Positions 42,694 to 51,196 of a stretch of 64,000 nt of DNA are shown piece by piece; the stretch's first letter is position 1, and each line of letters begins with the position of its first letter. A program made the translations under genes and the position numbers. The DNA lies in the NCBI GenBank assembly GCA_965232815.1, contig OZ247427.1:2108001-2172000 (forward strand), given 5' to 3'. The DNA comes from Bin87 sp026710825. GTDB lineage: Bacteria > Chloroflexota > Dehalococcoidia > Lucifugimonadales > UBA3495. The notes under the pieces were generated by a model. It searched no databases. It saw nothing but the letters and a program-made list of their open reading frames with translations, and had not been told where the DNA came from.

Positions 42694-43416
42694 ATGTCGT
42701 CATGTTACCTGTCGGTGGTGATCCCGGCCTATAACGAAGCGAGGCGGTTGCCGGAGAGCCTTGCGACCCTGAACGACTACCTTACCGGCCGTCCTTATAC
42801 CTGGGAGGTAATCGTAGCCAACGATGGCAGCGAGGACGGCACCGAGGCGGTAGTCAAGGCGTTCGGGAGTGCGCACGGCGGGTTCTACGTGCACACCTTC
42901 CCGCATCTCGGCAAGGGCGCAGCGGTCAAGCAGGGCATGTTGGCGGCGTCCGGTGACTATCGGTTCCTTTGCGACGCCGATTTGTCGATGCCCATCGAAT
43001 TGCTTGACCGGTTGCTGCCATCTGACGCCCCGGTTGCCGATGTAGTGATCGGTTCGCGGGAAGCGACCGGAGCGCGCCGAATAGGCGAACCGCTGGGGCG
43101 CAGGTTCATGGGCCGGGTGTTCAACGTCTTTACGCGCCTGATGGCCACGCCTGGAATCGCGGACACCCAGTGCGGGTTCAAGGTGTTCACTGCCCAGGCC
43201 GCGAACACGCTATTTCCCCTGCAAACGCTGGATGGTTTCGCCTTCGATGCCGAGGTTCTCTTCCTCGCTCGAAAACGCGGCCTCCAAGTTGCCGAAGTAG
43301 GGATCGATTGGCATTACCGCTCGGAGAGCAAAGTCAGGCCAATTCGAGATGGCTGGCGTACTTTCCGGGATTTGGTGCTGATCAGGTGGCGGTGGATCTC
43401 CGGCAAATACGGCTGA
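42694..43416 (+). CDS. Family 2 glycosyltransferase, dolichyl-phosphate-glucosyltransferase-like
   Basis: 240 residues from ATG 42694; the longer open frame from 42250 only shadows lysC. GT-A fold: SVVIPAYNEARRLPESL (7-23), VANDGSEDGT, HLGKGAAVKQGM, the DXD-type CDADLSMP, and GFAFDAEVLFLARKRGLQVAEVGIDWHY. This matches enzymes that move glucose or mannose to a polyprenyl-phosphate carrier (ALG5/DPM-like). No TM domains, so probably membrane-associated at the cytoplasmic face. Cotranscribed with lysC by position. No strong ribosome site. Confidence 0.88.
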   Translation: MSSCYLSVVIPAYNEARRLPESLATLNDYLTGRPYTWEVIVANDGSEDGTEAVVKAFGSAHGGFYVHTFPHLGKGAAVKQGMLAASGDYRFLCDADLSMPIELLDRLLPSDAPVADVVIGSREATGARRIGEPLGRRFMGRVFNVFTRLMATPGIADTQCGFKVFTAQAANTLFPLQTLDGFAFDAEVLFLARKRGLQVAEVGIDWHYRSESKVRPIRDGWRTFRDLVLIRWRWISGKYG

Positions 43417-43587
43417 ACCAAGTCGAGCCTCATGCTCCCGCTCCGCTATCGGCCAATTTTCAGGAAATTCCAAAAACTTGCCCATCGTTTAGTTGGTCTT
43501 TGAGGCCGTGCGTGTGTAAATCTAGCGCTCCAGGATTAGAATGATAATTGATAAACGCGATAACGGATTGAATTGAGAGGACTTGCC

Positions 43588-44550
43588 ATGATAATGCGCG
43601 AAACGATGGGTTCTGGGCCGCAAGCGGGCAGAGGAACGATGACGGCAAATCGATTCCGAATCAATCTGGGCAAGGATGCGGTGAAACTCGCGCTTGACGG
43701 TGAATGGTCGAGGGCGGCTGAAATCAACCGTGCCATCCTCGAGCTTTACCCGGACGACTGCGAGGCCTCCAACCGCCTGGCAAAAGCCCTGATGGAGCTG
43801 GCTGATTACCCAGCAGCCCGACTGGTGCTGGATGACTTGCGTAGCAGGCATCCCAGCAACAACATCGCTCGAAAAAATCTGGTCCGCCTGGAAACGCTGG
43901 AGTCGGCCGGGGCATCCCGCCCGCATGCGCCAGCGCACGCCCCGGTATCCTCGCCGCTGTTCATTGAGGAGGGCGGCAAGTCCTGCGCCACAACTTTACG
44001 GCGGACCGGAGGCACATCTGCCCTGGGGGATGTTGCGGCAGGAGACACCGTCACCCTTTCCATTTCGGATGATACGGTTGCCGTCCATTCGGGAGATGGG
44101 CTGCAGTTGGGGACGGTAGAACCCCGATTGGCTCGTCGGCTGCGTAAACTTATCGCCGGGGGCAACCAATACAGCGCTGCCGTGGTGAGCATCCATGAGA
44201 GCGCCGTGTCCGTCGTCATACGTGAGACCCAACAGCATCCATCGCTGCGGAACGTGGTGTCTTTCCCACCGTCGCGCCGTGATGATGGCGAGGGGCGCAT
44301 GCAGGATTCAGACCCTTCCGGAGACGACGAGTCGGAAGGAGCCGAAACCTCTATACCCAACGTTGACGCCGGCACGGAACCGGAGCAGGAATCGGAGGAC
44401 GCTCTGCCTGGCCTGGCAACCGATGAAATCGACGACGATGACGACGCGGACGAATCAAACGTCGGGGTGCCGGTGTTGGACACCGACGATGTGGACAACG
44501 ATCCGATATTGGCGATCGTGCCTCCTCAACCGGAGGACGACTGGGAATAA
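43588..44550 (+). CDS. TPR protein with a HIRAN-like domain and acidic tail
   Basis: 320 residues from ATG 43588 (AGAGGA 7 nt upstream). About 20-100: two or three TPR-like helical pairs (DGEWSRAAEINRAILELYPDDCEA, ELADYPAARLVLDDLRSRHPSNN). About 140-205: a small beta domain (GDTVTLSISDDTVAVHSGDGLQLGTV..RLARRLRKLIAGG) that resembles HIRAN-type DNA-binding domains; this is a pattern-based guess. From about 225 the chain is very acidic and likely disordered. Function unknown; a nucleic-acid or ribosome-associated role is possible. Converges on the SagB-like gene with only 8 bp between. Confidence 0.7.
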   Translation: MIMRETMGSGPQAGRGTMTANRFRINLGKDAVKLALDGEWSRAAEINRAILELYPDDCEASNRLAKALMELADYPAARLVLDDLRSRHPSNNIARKNLVRLETLESAGASRPHAPAHAPVSSPLFIEEGGKSCATTLRRTGGTSALGDVAAGDTVTLSISDDTVAVHSGDGLQLGTVEPRLARRLRKLIAGGNQYSAAVVSIHESAVSVVIRETQQHPSLRNVVSFPPSRRDDGEGRMQDSDPSGDDESEGAETSIPNVDAGTEPEQESEDALPGLATDEIDDDDDADESNVGVPVLDTDDVDNDPILAIVPPQPEDDWE

Positions 44551-44558
44551 CCGGCGGG

Positions 44559-46193
44559 TTACGCCTCCTGGCCGGCTCCGCGAGCGCGGGAGTCAAGGCT
44601 GACCGCGACCTGGGACCGGAACGGGCGCACACGGTTGGGGACGCCCTGAGCGCCCATGGGCACGACGAACACCGCCGATTGGCCGGCGGCATGGGGCGAG
44701 AAGAACTCCACGACACTGTCATCGAAAAAGGTCAGGCCCGTTGCCCCCAGCCCCAGCGCGTGCATTCCCAGATACAGCCGACCGCCAATGATACCGGCGA
44801 GGGTTTGAGCCATCCTGTAACCCCGAGGACCCAGATCCCGTTCAATTTGCTGCAGGTCGGCAGTGATGAAAGCGACTGCGGCCGCGTCGGCGGGTAACGC
44901 CTGCTCGAAGCCGAGGTGGCCGGCCATCTCACGAAAATCACCGGATTTCAGCAGTCGAAGGCCTTTGTAAAAGGGGTTGTAGTAATAGGCGCCGGGCTCC
45001 AGTCCCTCTACGGCGTTCACGATGAAATACAGACCCAAGGTCGAGCCGTAGCCACCTTCAACGCCCGGCGCGTTCATCCCGCTGCCTGCGGCGTCGACCA
45101 CGCTCCGGAACGCTTCCCAGGGAATAGGATCCCTCGAAAAACGGCGGGTTGAACCACGCGACCTGATGCAATCGCCCAGGCCCTCGGACTCAATCGCGCC
45201 CATGTCAACCCCGGCGTCAAACGCGCCGTCTGATCCCGAGCGCAACGGACGGAATCGATCTCCGGTGCCGTCCAGTTCGTCCTTTTCCGATTGCGACGCA
45301 TTGGCGACGGCGGAGTTCCAGTTCGACAGGTCCTCATGGGTTTGCAGCGGTGAGGCAGCGTGGAGTGCGGCGCTCATGGGATACTCGATAGCGCCGGCGG
45401 CAAGGTCGTTGCTTTCCTGTGGCAGCGCGCCCGGTACGTCCCCTGGGCCGTCGGGCAGCATTCCATCCGGAGTTCCCAGCGAGGCCACCAACGAGGGCGC
45501 TTCCGTCTGCCCGTCGATTCCCATGTATCCGGTCAGCATCCGGTCAACGAAACCGAAATTGAGCCGCACTGATAGGTTTTCGGCGTTGCCGGTGGCCAGC
45601 ATGTTGGAGGCGATGGTTCCCAGATCCCAATAACAGTATCGGTAACCGCGTTCGCGGTATTTCCACGCCGAGCGCCAGAAGACGGTGGTGAACACCAAAC
45701 TCGCAGGATACGCCGCATGATCGCCGACCGCGCTGGCGACCCAACGGCGGAGGTCTCCGTTCCGCAGACGAGCCAAGGTGCAATCGCGGGGGTTGAAATG
45801 ATATACGCCGGCCCTCAGACCCTCCAAATCGCCGCACACGACGTAGATTTCGGTTGGGTACAGCGCGCCGGCGGATGCGGCCGCACGGTAGTGGACCTCG
45901 CCGTCACTCAGTTGGCGGCGACGGATTACGGCGGCGGAGTGATACAGCAGGGTGGTCAGTTTTTCCAGCGTCAGGGGAGCTGATGAGCCCGCGGCATCGT
46001 CGCCTTTGATTGCGGCAAGGGTTGGCATCTGGGGACCCTGCAACTCGGCGACGTCGGGCAGGCTGATCGCGCGGAGCCCGGGGTATACCTTGTACAGCGG
46101 CGGTTTGTTGTCCAGGTTGATGTACTGGAGTTTTGTGGCCTCGTTGAACCGCAGGGCGATCCCGCCGTGTGCTCCGTTGCCTGTCGTCGCCAT
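44559..46193 (-). CDS. SagB-type dehydrogenase with two nitroreductase domains
   Basis: 544 residues. Two tandem nitroreductase-fold units: about 80-245 (SLP..., HYRAAASAGALYPTEIYVVCGDLEGLRAGVYHFNP) and about 340-535 (RSRGSTRRFSRDPIPWEAF, GAYYYNPFYKGLRLLKSG, GMHALGLGATGLTFFDD). The SAGALYPTEIY segment is the SagB/ThcOx signature. SagB enzymes are FMN-dependent azoline dehydrogenases in thiazole/oxazole peptide pathways, but related proteins occur outside them. No YcaO cyclodehydratase, precursor peptide or export gene is nearby, so the role here is open. Cytosolic. Confidence 0.85.
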   Translation of the reverse strand: MATTGNGAHGGIALRFNEATKLQYINLDNKPPLYKVYPGLRAISLPDVAELQGPQMPTLAAIKGDDAAGSSAPLTLEKLTTLLYHSAAVIRRRQLSDGEVHYRAAASAGALYPTEIYVVCGDLEGLRAGVYHFNPRDCTLARLRNGDLRRWVASAVGDHAAYPASLVFTTVFWRSAWKYRERGYRYCYWDLGTIASNMLATGNAENLSVRLNFGFVDRMLTGYMGIDGQTEAPSLVASLGTPDGMLPDGPGDVPGALPQESNDLAAGAIEYPMSAALHAASPLQTHEDLSNWNSAVANASQSEKDELDGTGDRFRPLRSGSDGAFDAGVDMGAIESEGLGDCIRSRGSTRRFSRDPIPWEAFRSVVDAAGSGMNAPGVEGGYGSTLGLYFIVNAVEGLEPGAYYYNPFYKGLRLLKSGDFREMAGHLGFEQALPADAAAVAFITADLQQIERDLGPRGYRMAQTLAGIIGGRLYLGMHALGLGATGLTFFDDSVVEFFSPHAAGQSAVFVVPMGAQGVPNRVRPFRSQVAVSLDSRARGAGQEA

Positions 46194-46238
46194 CGTAATC
46201 TCCCTGGTCCTGATTGATGATTCCGTCTGATAGCCGGA

Positions 46239-46607
46239 TTATCTCTGCCTATAGATCTCGACGCCGGCGGAGTCGATGACCGATCCTCTAATGGGCGGGC
46301 GAGTTTTGTGCACCCTGACCCGAATGGCGTTGATCAACGGGTGTTGATGCAAGACCTGGGTTGCTATCGTGCCCGCCGCCGCTTCGAGGAGATTGAGAGG
46401 TTCGCCTTCCATAACGGTTTTGACCACGCGGTACAGATGCGTGTAGCTCACGGTATCGGTCAGGCGGTCGGAATCGCAAGCGGCGCTCAGATCCATTTCC
46501 GCTTCCAGGTATACGACGAAGGGTTGTCCCAACGCGCGTTCCTCGGCGTTCACTCCGTGAAACCCGTAGAACTGCATCCCGCTGAGGATGATCCGGTCGG
46601 CGGACAT
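46239..46607 (-). CDS. folB: Dihydroneopterin aldolase
   Basis: 122 residues, full length. Folate pathway enzyme (7,8-dihydroneopterin to 6-hydroxymethyl-dihydropterin). DRIILSGMQFYGFHGVNAEERALGQPF (4-30) holds the pterin-site Glu; VSYTHLYRVVKTVMEGEPLNLLEAAAGTIA and RVRVHKTRPPI follow, with the catalytic Lys in the last. Starts 9 bp after the CitE-like gene. Other folate genes are not in the window. Confidence 0.95.
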   Translation of the reverse strand: MSADRIILSGMQFYGFHGVNAEERALGQPFVVYLEAEMDLSAACDSDRLTDTVSYTHLYRVVKTVMEGEPLNLLEAAAGTIATQVLHQHPLINAIRVRVHKTRPPIRGSVIDSAGVEIYRQR

Positions 46608-46616
46608 CGTCGATCT

Positions 46617-47501
46617 CTAGTTGCCCGCCGTCTGCCGTTCGATTTCGGCCACCAACGCCAGCAGGTTCTGGGCCCGTTTCACCACTGGGACATCCACCAT
46701 GCGCCCGCCGATGGACAGGGAGCCGCGGCCGGCGGCTTCGGCCTCGTCCCAGGCTTCCATCACGCGGCGGGCGTAGGCGACGTCCTCCGCGTTGGGCGAG
46801 AATGTTTCATTGATGATGTCGATCTGCGCCGGATGGATGGCGAATTTGCCGGTATAGCCCATCTGGCGGGCCGCGCCGGCGTCTCTCCTGAGGCCGTCCG
46901 GGTCGCGGAAACCGACGAACGGACCATCGAGAGCGCCCACGCCGGCGGCTTTGGCGGCTATCGCCACGGAGGAGCGAGCGAAATAGCTCTCCTCGCCAAA
47001 GTCGTTCCGTATGATTCCCATGTCGTTGGTGTAGTCCTCGCCGCCGAACGCGATGCCGGCGATGCGTTGCGACGCCCGGGCCATTTCGTAGACATGGACG
47101 ATTGCCATCGCGGTCTCGATCCAGGGGATTACGCGGATGCTTCCCCGGGGAATGCCGGCGCTGTTTTCCAGCGGAGCCAGCAGGCGGTCGACCTGTTGCA
47201 GGTCCCAGCGCGTGTCGCCTTTGCCGATGCTGATGCCGGCGAGGTCGGGCGATACCACTGCCGAGAGTTCGCCGGCGGTGAGGCCGGTGTCCAGCGAGTT
47301 GACGCGCACCATGACCGTTCGGCCGGCTGCGCGCAGCTTCGGGACCCACTCCACGGCCATTTCGCAGGCGGTTCCCTTTTCACCGGGAGGAACCGAGTCC
47401 TCGAGGTCAACCATGACAATATCGGCGTTGAATTCCAGGGCTCGTTCCAGCATGTTGGCGCGATTGCCGGGAACGAACACCAAGCTGCGCATCAGGTCCA
47501 C
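46617..47501 (-). CDS. HpcH/HpaI aldolase - citrate lyase beta (CitE)-like protein
   Basis: 294 residues, GTG start at 47501 (ATG three codons later is an alternative). TIM-barrel lyase of the CitE/Mcl family: RSLVFVPGNRANMLERAL, VMVDLEDSVPPGEKGTA (metal Glu/Asp), IRVIPWIETAMAIV, AFGGEDYTNDMG and GYTGKFAIHPAQIDIIN. Cleaves or forms malyl/citramalyl/beta-methylmalyl-CoA type C-C bonds. With no citD/citF genes nearby, a malyl-CoA or citramalyl-CoA lyase is likelier than citrate lyase. It lies between polA and folB on the same strand. Confidence 0.92.
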   Translation of the reverse strand: MDLMRSLVFVPGNRANMLERALEFNADIVMVDLEDSVPPGEKGTACEMAVEWVPKLRAAGRTVMVRVNSLDTGLTAGELSAVVSPDLAGISIGKGDTRWDLQQVDRLLAPLENSAGIPRGSIRVIPWIETAMAIVHVYEMARASQRIAGIAFGGEDYTNDMGIIRNDFGEESYFARSSVAIAAKAAGVGALDGPFVGFRDPDGLRRDAGAARQMGYTGKFAIHPAQIDIINETFSPNAEDVAYARRVMEAWDEAEAAGRGSLSIGGRMVDVPVVKRAQNLLALVAEIERQTAGN

Positions 47502-47565
47502 AGACGCTTTACCTCACAATCGATTGGAATTGGTCGCCGGGCGGCTCCGGCAGCATTGAGGGAGA

Positions 47566-50358
47566 TCAGAAGTCGCCCCACGAGTGGCCCGATTTCACGT
47601 CCACCTTCAGGGTGACATCGAGGTCAAGGGCCGCTGGCATTTCATCCATGGCCAACGCGGTCATGTGGCCCATCTCGTCGTCCGGCACTTCAAACACCAA
47701 CTCGTCGTGCACCTGCAGGATCATCTTCGACCGCATCTGTTCCCTTTGCATGCGCGCCTGGACGTTGATCATCGCCTTCTTCATGATGTCGGCGGCGGTG
47801 CCCTGGATGGGCATATTGATGGCCATTCGCTCGGCGGCGGCGCGAGTGTTGTGGTTCGTGGACTGGATGTCGGGGAAATAGCGGCGGCGGCCCAGCAGCG
47901 TTTCGGCATACATGGTCGAGCGTGTCTGGTCCTTCACCGACTCCAGGTACTGGTTGATTCCCGGGTAGCGGGACAGGTAGGTGTCGATGAAATGGCGGCC
48001 TTCTTCCCTGCTGAACCCGGTCTGTTGGGATATTCCATATGGCCCCAGGCCGTAGATGACGCCGAAATTCAGCACCTTGGCAATGCGACGTTGTTCGCCG
48101 TCGACCTCGTTGATTGGCACGTTGAACATCTGGCTGGCGGTGGCGGCGTGAATGTCCTCCCCGCGGCGGAATGCCTCCAGCAAGGATGGATCCTGCGACA
48201 AATGAGCCAGGACGCGGAGTTCGATCTGGGAGTAGTCGGCGGAAAGCAGCAGGCAGCCACCATCGGCGACGAAAGCGCGACGGACCTGGCGTCCTAACTC
48301 GGTGCGGACGGGAATGTTCTGCAGGTTGGGGTCGCTGCTGCTGATGCGTCCCGTTGCCGAGCCGGTTTGGTGGTACGACGTATGGATGCGCCCGGTATGG
48401 GAGTTGACCATCTCCGGCAGCGCGTCGACGTATGTCGACTTGAGCTTGGAAACCTGGCGGTAGTCCAGGATACGATCCACCACCGGGTGCATGCCTTTCA
48501 GCGAATCCAGCGCGTTGGCGTCTGTCGAGTAGCCGGACTTGGTGCGGCGCGTTTTGGGCAGACCCAATTCTCCGAACAGCAGGTCGCTCAGTTGCTTTGG
48601 AGAGTTGATGTTGACGCCGTGGCCGATGTCCGCATAGAGATCGGTTTCTACCTGATCCAGTTGTTCCTTGAGATCGCGCGACATTTCGTGCAGGATGCCG
48701 GAATCGAGGCGAACGCCGGCACGCTGCATTTCGACCAGCACCGGAACCAGCGGGAGCTCGACATCGTCCATCAGATCAACGAACCCCTGGTGTCCCAGCA
48801 ACGGTTCGAAATGCTGACGCAGGCGCAACGTGAAATCCGCGTCGGCGGCGGCATACGGGGCGCCGTCCTCGATGGCAACTTCATTGAACGTTTTCTGTTT
48901 CGCGCCACGGCCGATCAGTTCGGTGATCTCCGTCATCTCGCGGCCCAGTATGGAAAGAGCCAGAGGCTTGAGGCCGAGGCGATTGTTGCCCAACAGGTGA
49001 GCAGCGATCATGGTGTCGTGGTCGATGACACCGTTGGGATCGATCCCATAGTTGCTCAGCAGCGTCAGGTCGTAGTTGGCATTGTGGGCCACGCGACTGA
49101 TCCCGTTGGCCGTGAACAAAGGGCGCACTGCCGACAGCACTTCCTCCAACGCGAGTTGCTGACCCTCTCGGTGTCCCACCGGAACGTACCAGGCCGGACC
49201 GTCCGGGACTGCGAAGCTCAGGCCGGCCAACTCGGCGGCCATGGGGTCGGTGCTGCTGGACTCGGTGTCAAACGCAAACGAACCGGCCGCCACGATCTGA
49301 TCGATCATCGCGTGCAGATCGTCGGTGGATGAGACGATGCGATAGTCACTCTCCACCGTTGGGGCGTCATCAGAGACCACCGGTGTCTGACTCTCCGAGT
49401 TGAGCGGAGCGGATGCCCACGGCGCGTCCGGAGAGGGTACGCGCCCAACGATGCTGTGGAACTCCAGGGCGGTCATCAATGCGACGACATCGCCCCGCTG
49501 GTAGTTGCCGAATATGGAGGCATCGAGGTCCAGCGCGGTCGGCGCTTCGCAATCAATGGTGGTGAGCACACGGTACTCGAAAGCCTCATCCCGGTTGTTG
49601 GACAGGCTGTTGTGCACGCGCTTCTGGGTTATCTCGTCGAGGTGTTCGTAGATGCCCTCGAGCGTTTCGTAAGCGGTGAGCAAGGTGGTTGCGGTCTTGT
49701 CGCCCACCCCCGGGATTCCCGGTATGTTGTCGGATTTGTCGCCGACCAGGGCTTTGTAGTCCGGTTGTTGCGCCGCGGTGAGGCCGCCGTAGCGTTCCGC
49801 CAACTCTTCCTCGCCCACGATCCGGCGGTCGCGCTCGCTGCTGGCCAGGTCGACTCGCACATGGGGCGTGATCAGTTGGAACGTGTCGCGGTCTCCGGTG
49901 AGGATCACCGTTTCGAGATTGGCGGCTTCGGCCTGCTTGGACAGCGTCCCGATGATGTCGTCGGCCTCGTAGCCCGGGAGTTCGTACACGGGCACCGCAA
50001 AGGTCGTCATCAGTTCCTTGACGCGGTCGAACTGGCCTCTCAGCTCCGGCGGAGTCGGAGGGCGCTGGGCTTTGTATTCAGGGAACCGTTCGTGTCGGAA
50101 CGTTGGCGCGGGATTGTCAAACGCGACGGCGACGTGGGTGGGTTGCCACTCGTTCAGCGCGCGCAGAAAGACGCTGGCGAAGCCGTACACGCCGGTGACG
50201 TCCTCGCCGGTGCTGGAGACCGTAAGATTCCGGCTGACACTGATGGCGCGGAACGAGCGGTGGACCATGGCATGTCCATCGATCAGGAGCAACAGTGGAT
50301 TCTGCCGGACCGCGCCACCGAACGACATCGGCATGGACATCTGGCCGCTGTTCACCAT
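47566..50358 (-). CDS. polA: DNA polymerase I
   Basis: 930 residues from ATG 50358, which has GGAGG 7 nt upstream; an in-frame extension to 50427 lacks support. Three domains: 5' nuclease (about 20-300, LLLIDGHAMVHRSF and YEADDIIGTLS), 3'-5' exonuclease with an intact DxE (FAFDTESSS) and YAAADADFT motif, so proofreading should be active, and the polymerase with motif A LLSADYSQIELRVLAH, motif B RRIAKVLNFGVIYGLG and motif C LQVHDELVFEVP. Repair and Okazaki fragment processing. Confidence 0.97.
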   Translation of the reverse strand: MVNSGQMSMPMSFGGAVRQNPLLLLIDGHAMVHRSFRAISVSRNLTVSSTGEDVTGVYGFASVFLRALNEWQPTHVAVAFDNPAPTFRHERFPEYKAQRPPTPPELRGQFDRVKELMTTFAVPVYELPGYEADDIIGTLSKQAEAANLETVILTGDRDTFQLITPHVRVDLASSERDRRIVGEEELAERYGGLTAAQQPDYKALVGDKSDNIPGIPGVGDKTATTLLTAYETLEGIYEHLDEITQKRVHNSLSNNRDEAFEYRVLTTIDCEAPTALDLDASIFGNYQRGDVVALMTALEFHSIVGRVPSPDAPWASAPLNSESQTPVVSDDAPTVESDYRIVSSTDDLHAMIDQIVAAGSFAFDTESSSTDPMAAELAGLSFAVPDGPAWYVPVGHREGQQLALEEVLSAVRPLFTANGISRVAHNANYDLTLLSNYGIDPNGVIDHDTMIAAHLLGNNRLGLKPLALSILGREMTEITELIGRGAKQKTFNEVAIEDGAPYAAADADFTLRLRQHFEPLLGHQGFVDLMDDVELPLVPVLVEMQRAGVRLDSGILHEMSRDLKEQLDQVETDLYADIGHGVNINSPKQLSDLLFGELGLPKTRRTKSGYSTDANALDSLKGMHPVVDRILDYRQVSKLKSTYVDALPEMVNSHTGRIHTSYHQTGSATGRISSSDPNLQNIPVRTELGRQVRRAFVADGGCLLLSADYSQIELRVLAHLSQDPSLLEAFRRGEDIHAATASQMFNVPINEVDGEQRRIAKVLNFGVIYGLGPYGISQQTGFSREEGRHFIDTYLSRYPGINQYLESVKDQTRSTMYAETLLGRRRYFPDIQSTNHNTRAAAERMAINMPIQGTAADIMKKAMINVQARMQREQMRSKMILQVHDELVFEVPDDEMGHMTALAMDEMPAALDLDVTLKVDVKSGHSWGDF

Positions 50359-50537
50359 TGGGGCACCTCCGTCGGGCAGCCTGGACTCTCTGAGTCGCGC
50401 ACTGTACTGAAACGGCATTATACACAAGGCCTATCACGCCTACCTTGGCCGAAGGCGGGGAAGGCGTCACCAGATTCTGCGATTCGGTAATCGATCAACC
50501 TGATGCGACTCTGCGCTGTGCTAAAATGCTGCTTGCC

Positions 50538-50855
50538 ATGCCGATGTACGAGTACCTATGCAACGGGTGCGGCCAACGACAGTCCCGATTGGTCTACAGT
50601 TGGACTCCGGCCGACGGTCTGAATTGCAACCACTGCGCCAGCGGGGACCTCTCCCGGCTGATGTCCGGTTTCTCGTTTCACCGCTCTTGGGGTGACAGCC
50701 TGAACTGGATGCCCGACAACGCCGCCGGCGATCTGGACGACAGCCACATCGGCAGCATCGATTCCCACATGGGGCGGATGAACGACGCCATGGGCGGCGT
50801 GGTGACCCCGGATTTCCACGAACACCGCCACGAGATCAACCACCCGGACCCCTGA
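50538..50855 (+). CDS. FmdB-family zinc ribbon protein (first copy)
   Basis: 105 residues from ATG 50538 giving the family start MPMYEYLC; other ATGs at 50526 and 50544 are less likely. Zinc ribbon with CNGC and CNHC pairs (about 8-35), then a low-complexity region rich in His, Asp and Met (MNDAMGG, HEHRHEINHPD). FmdB proteins are small putative regulatory or zinc-binding proteins of unclear function. Divergent from polA. A second paralogue starts 5 bp downstream. Confidence 0.85.
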   Translation: MPMYEYLCNGCGQRQSRLVYSWTPADGLNCNHCASGDLSRLMSGFSFHRSWGDSLNWMPDNAAGDLDDSHIGSIDSHMGRMNDAMGGVVTPDFHEHRHEINHPDP

Positions 50856-50860
50856 TTACG

Positions 50861-51196
50861 ATGCCGATTTACGAATACAGATGCCAGGAGTGCCGGGCCG
50901 TGGAGTCGGTCTTTGTGCGTTCCATCAGCAGCCATGTTCCTCCGGGTTGCTCGATGTGCGGCAACAACACGATGGAACGGCGGATGTCCACATTCGCCAT
51001 GGGCAAGACGGTCGCCGGCGTCCATGAAGCCAACCCGGCAGGCGGCAGCAGCCGTGATTACTACAGCGATCCGCGGAACATCGGACGCAATGTGGAAGAT
51101 TCTTTCGCGCGCCACGGGGTGGACATGCCCGACTCGGTTCGACAGTCCATCGATGCCGCGCGCAGCGGTGAAACACCCAAGGGACTGGACCTGTGA
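50861..51196 (+). CDS. FmdB-family zinc ribbon protein (second copy)
   Basis: 111 residues, MPIYEYRCQECRAVESVFV start. Zinc ribbon with CQEC and CSMC pairs, followed by a Gly/Ser/Asn-rich region and an amphipathic tail (DMPDSVRQSIDAAR). Paralogue of the gene 5 bp upstream; the two share the ribbon but not the tail. Its stop overlaps the thiE GTG by 4 bp (GTGA), so it is translationally coupled to thiE. Confidence 0.88.
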   Translation: MPIYEYRCQECRAVESVFVRSISSHVPPGCSMCGNNTMERRMSTFAMGKTVAGVHEANPAGGSSRDYYSDPRNIGRNVEDSFARHGVDMPDSVRQSIDAARSGETPKGLDL

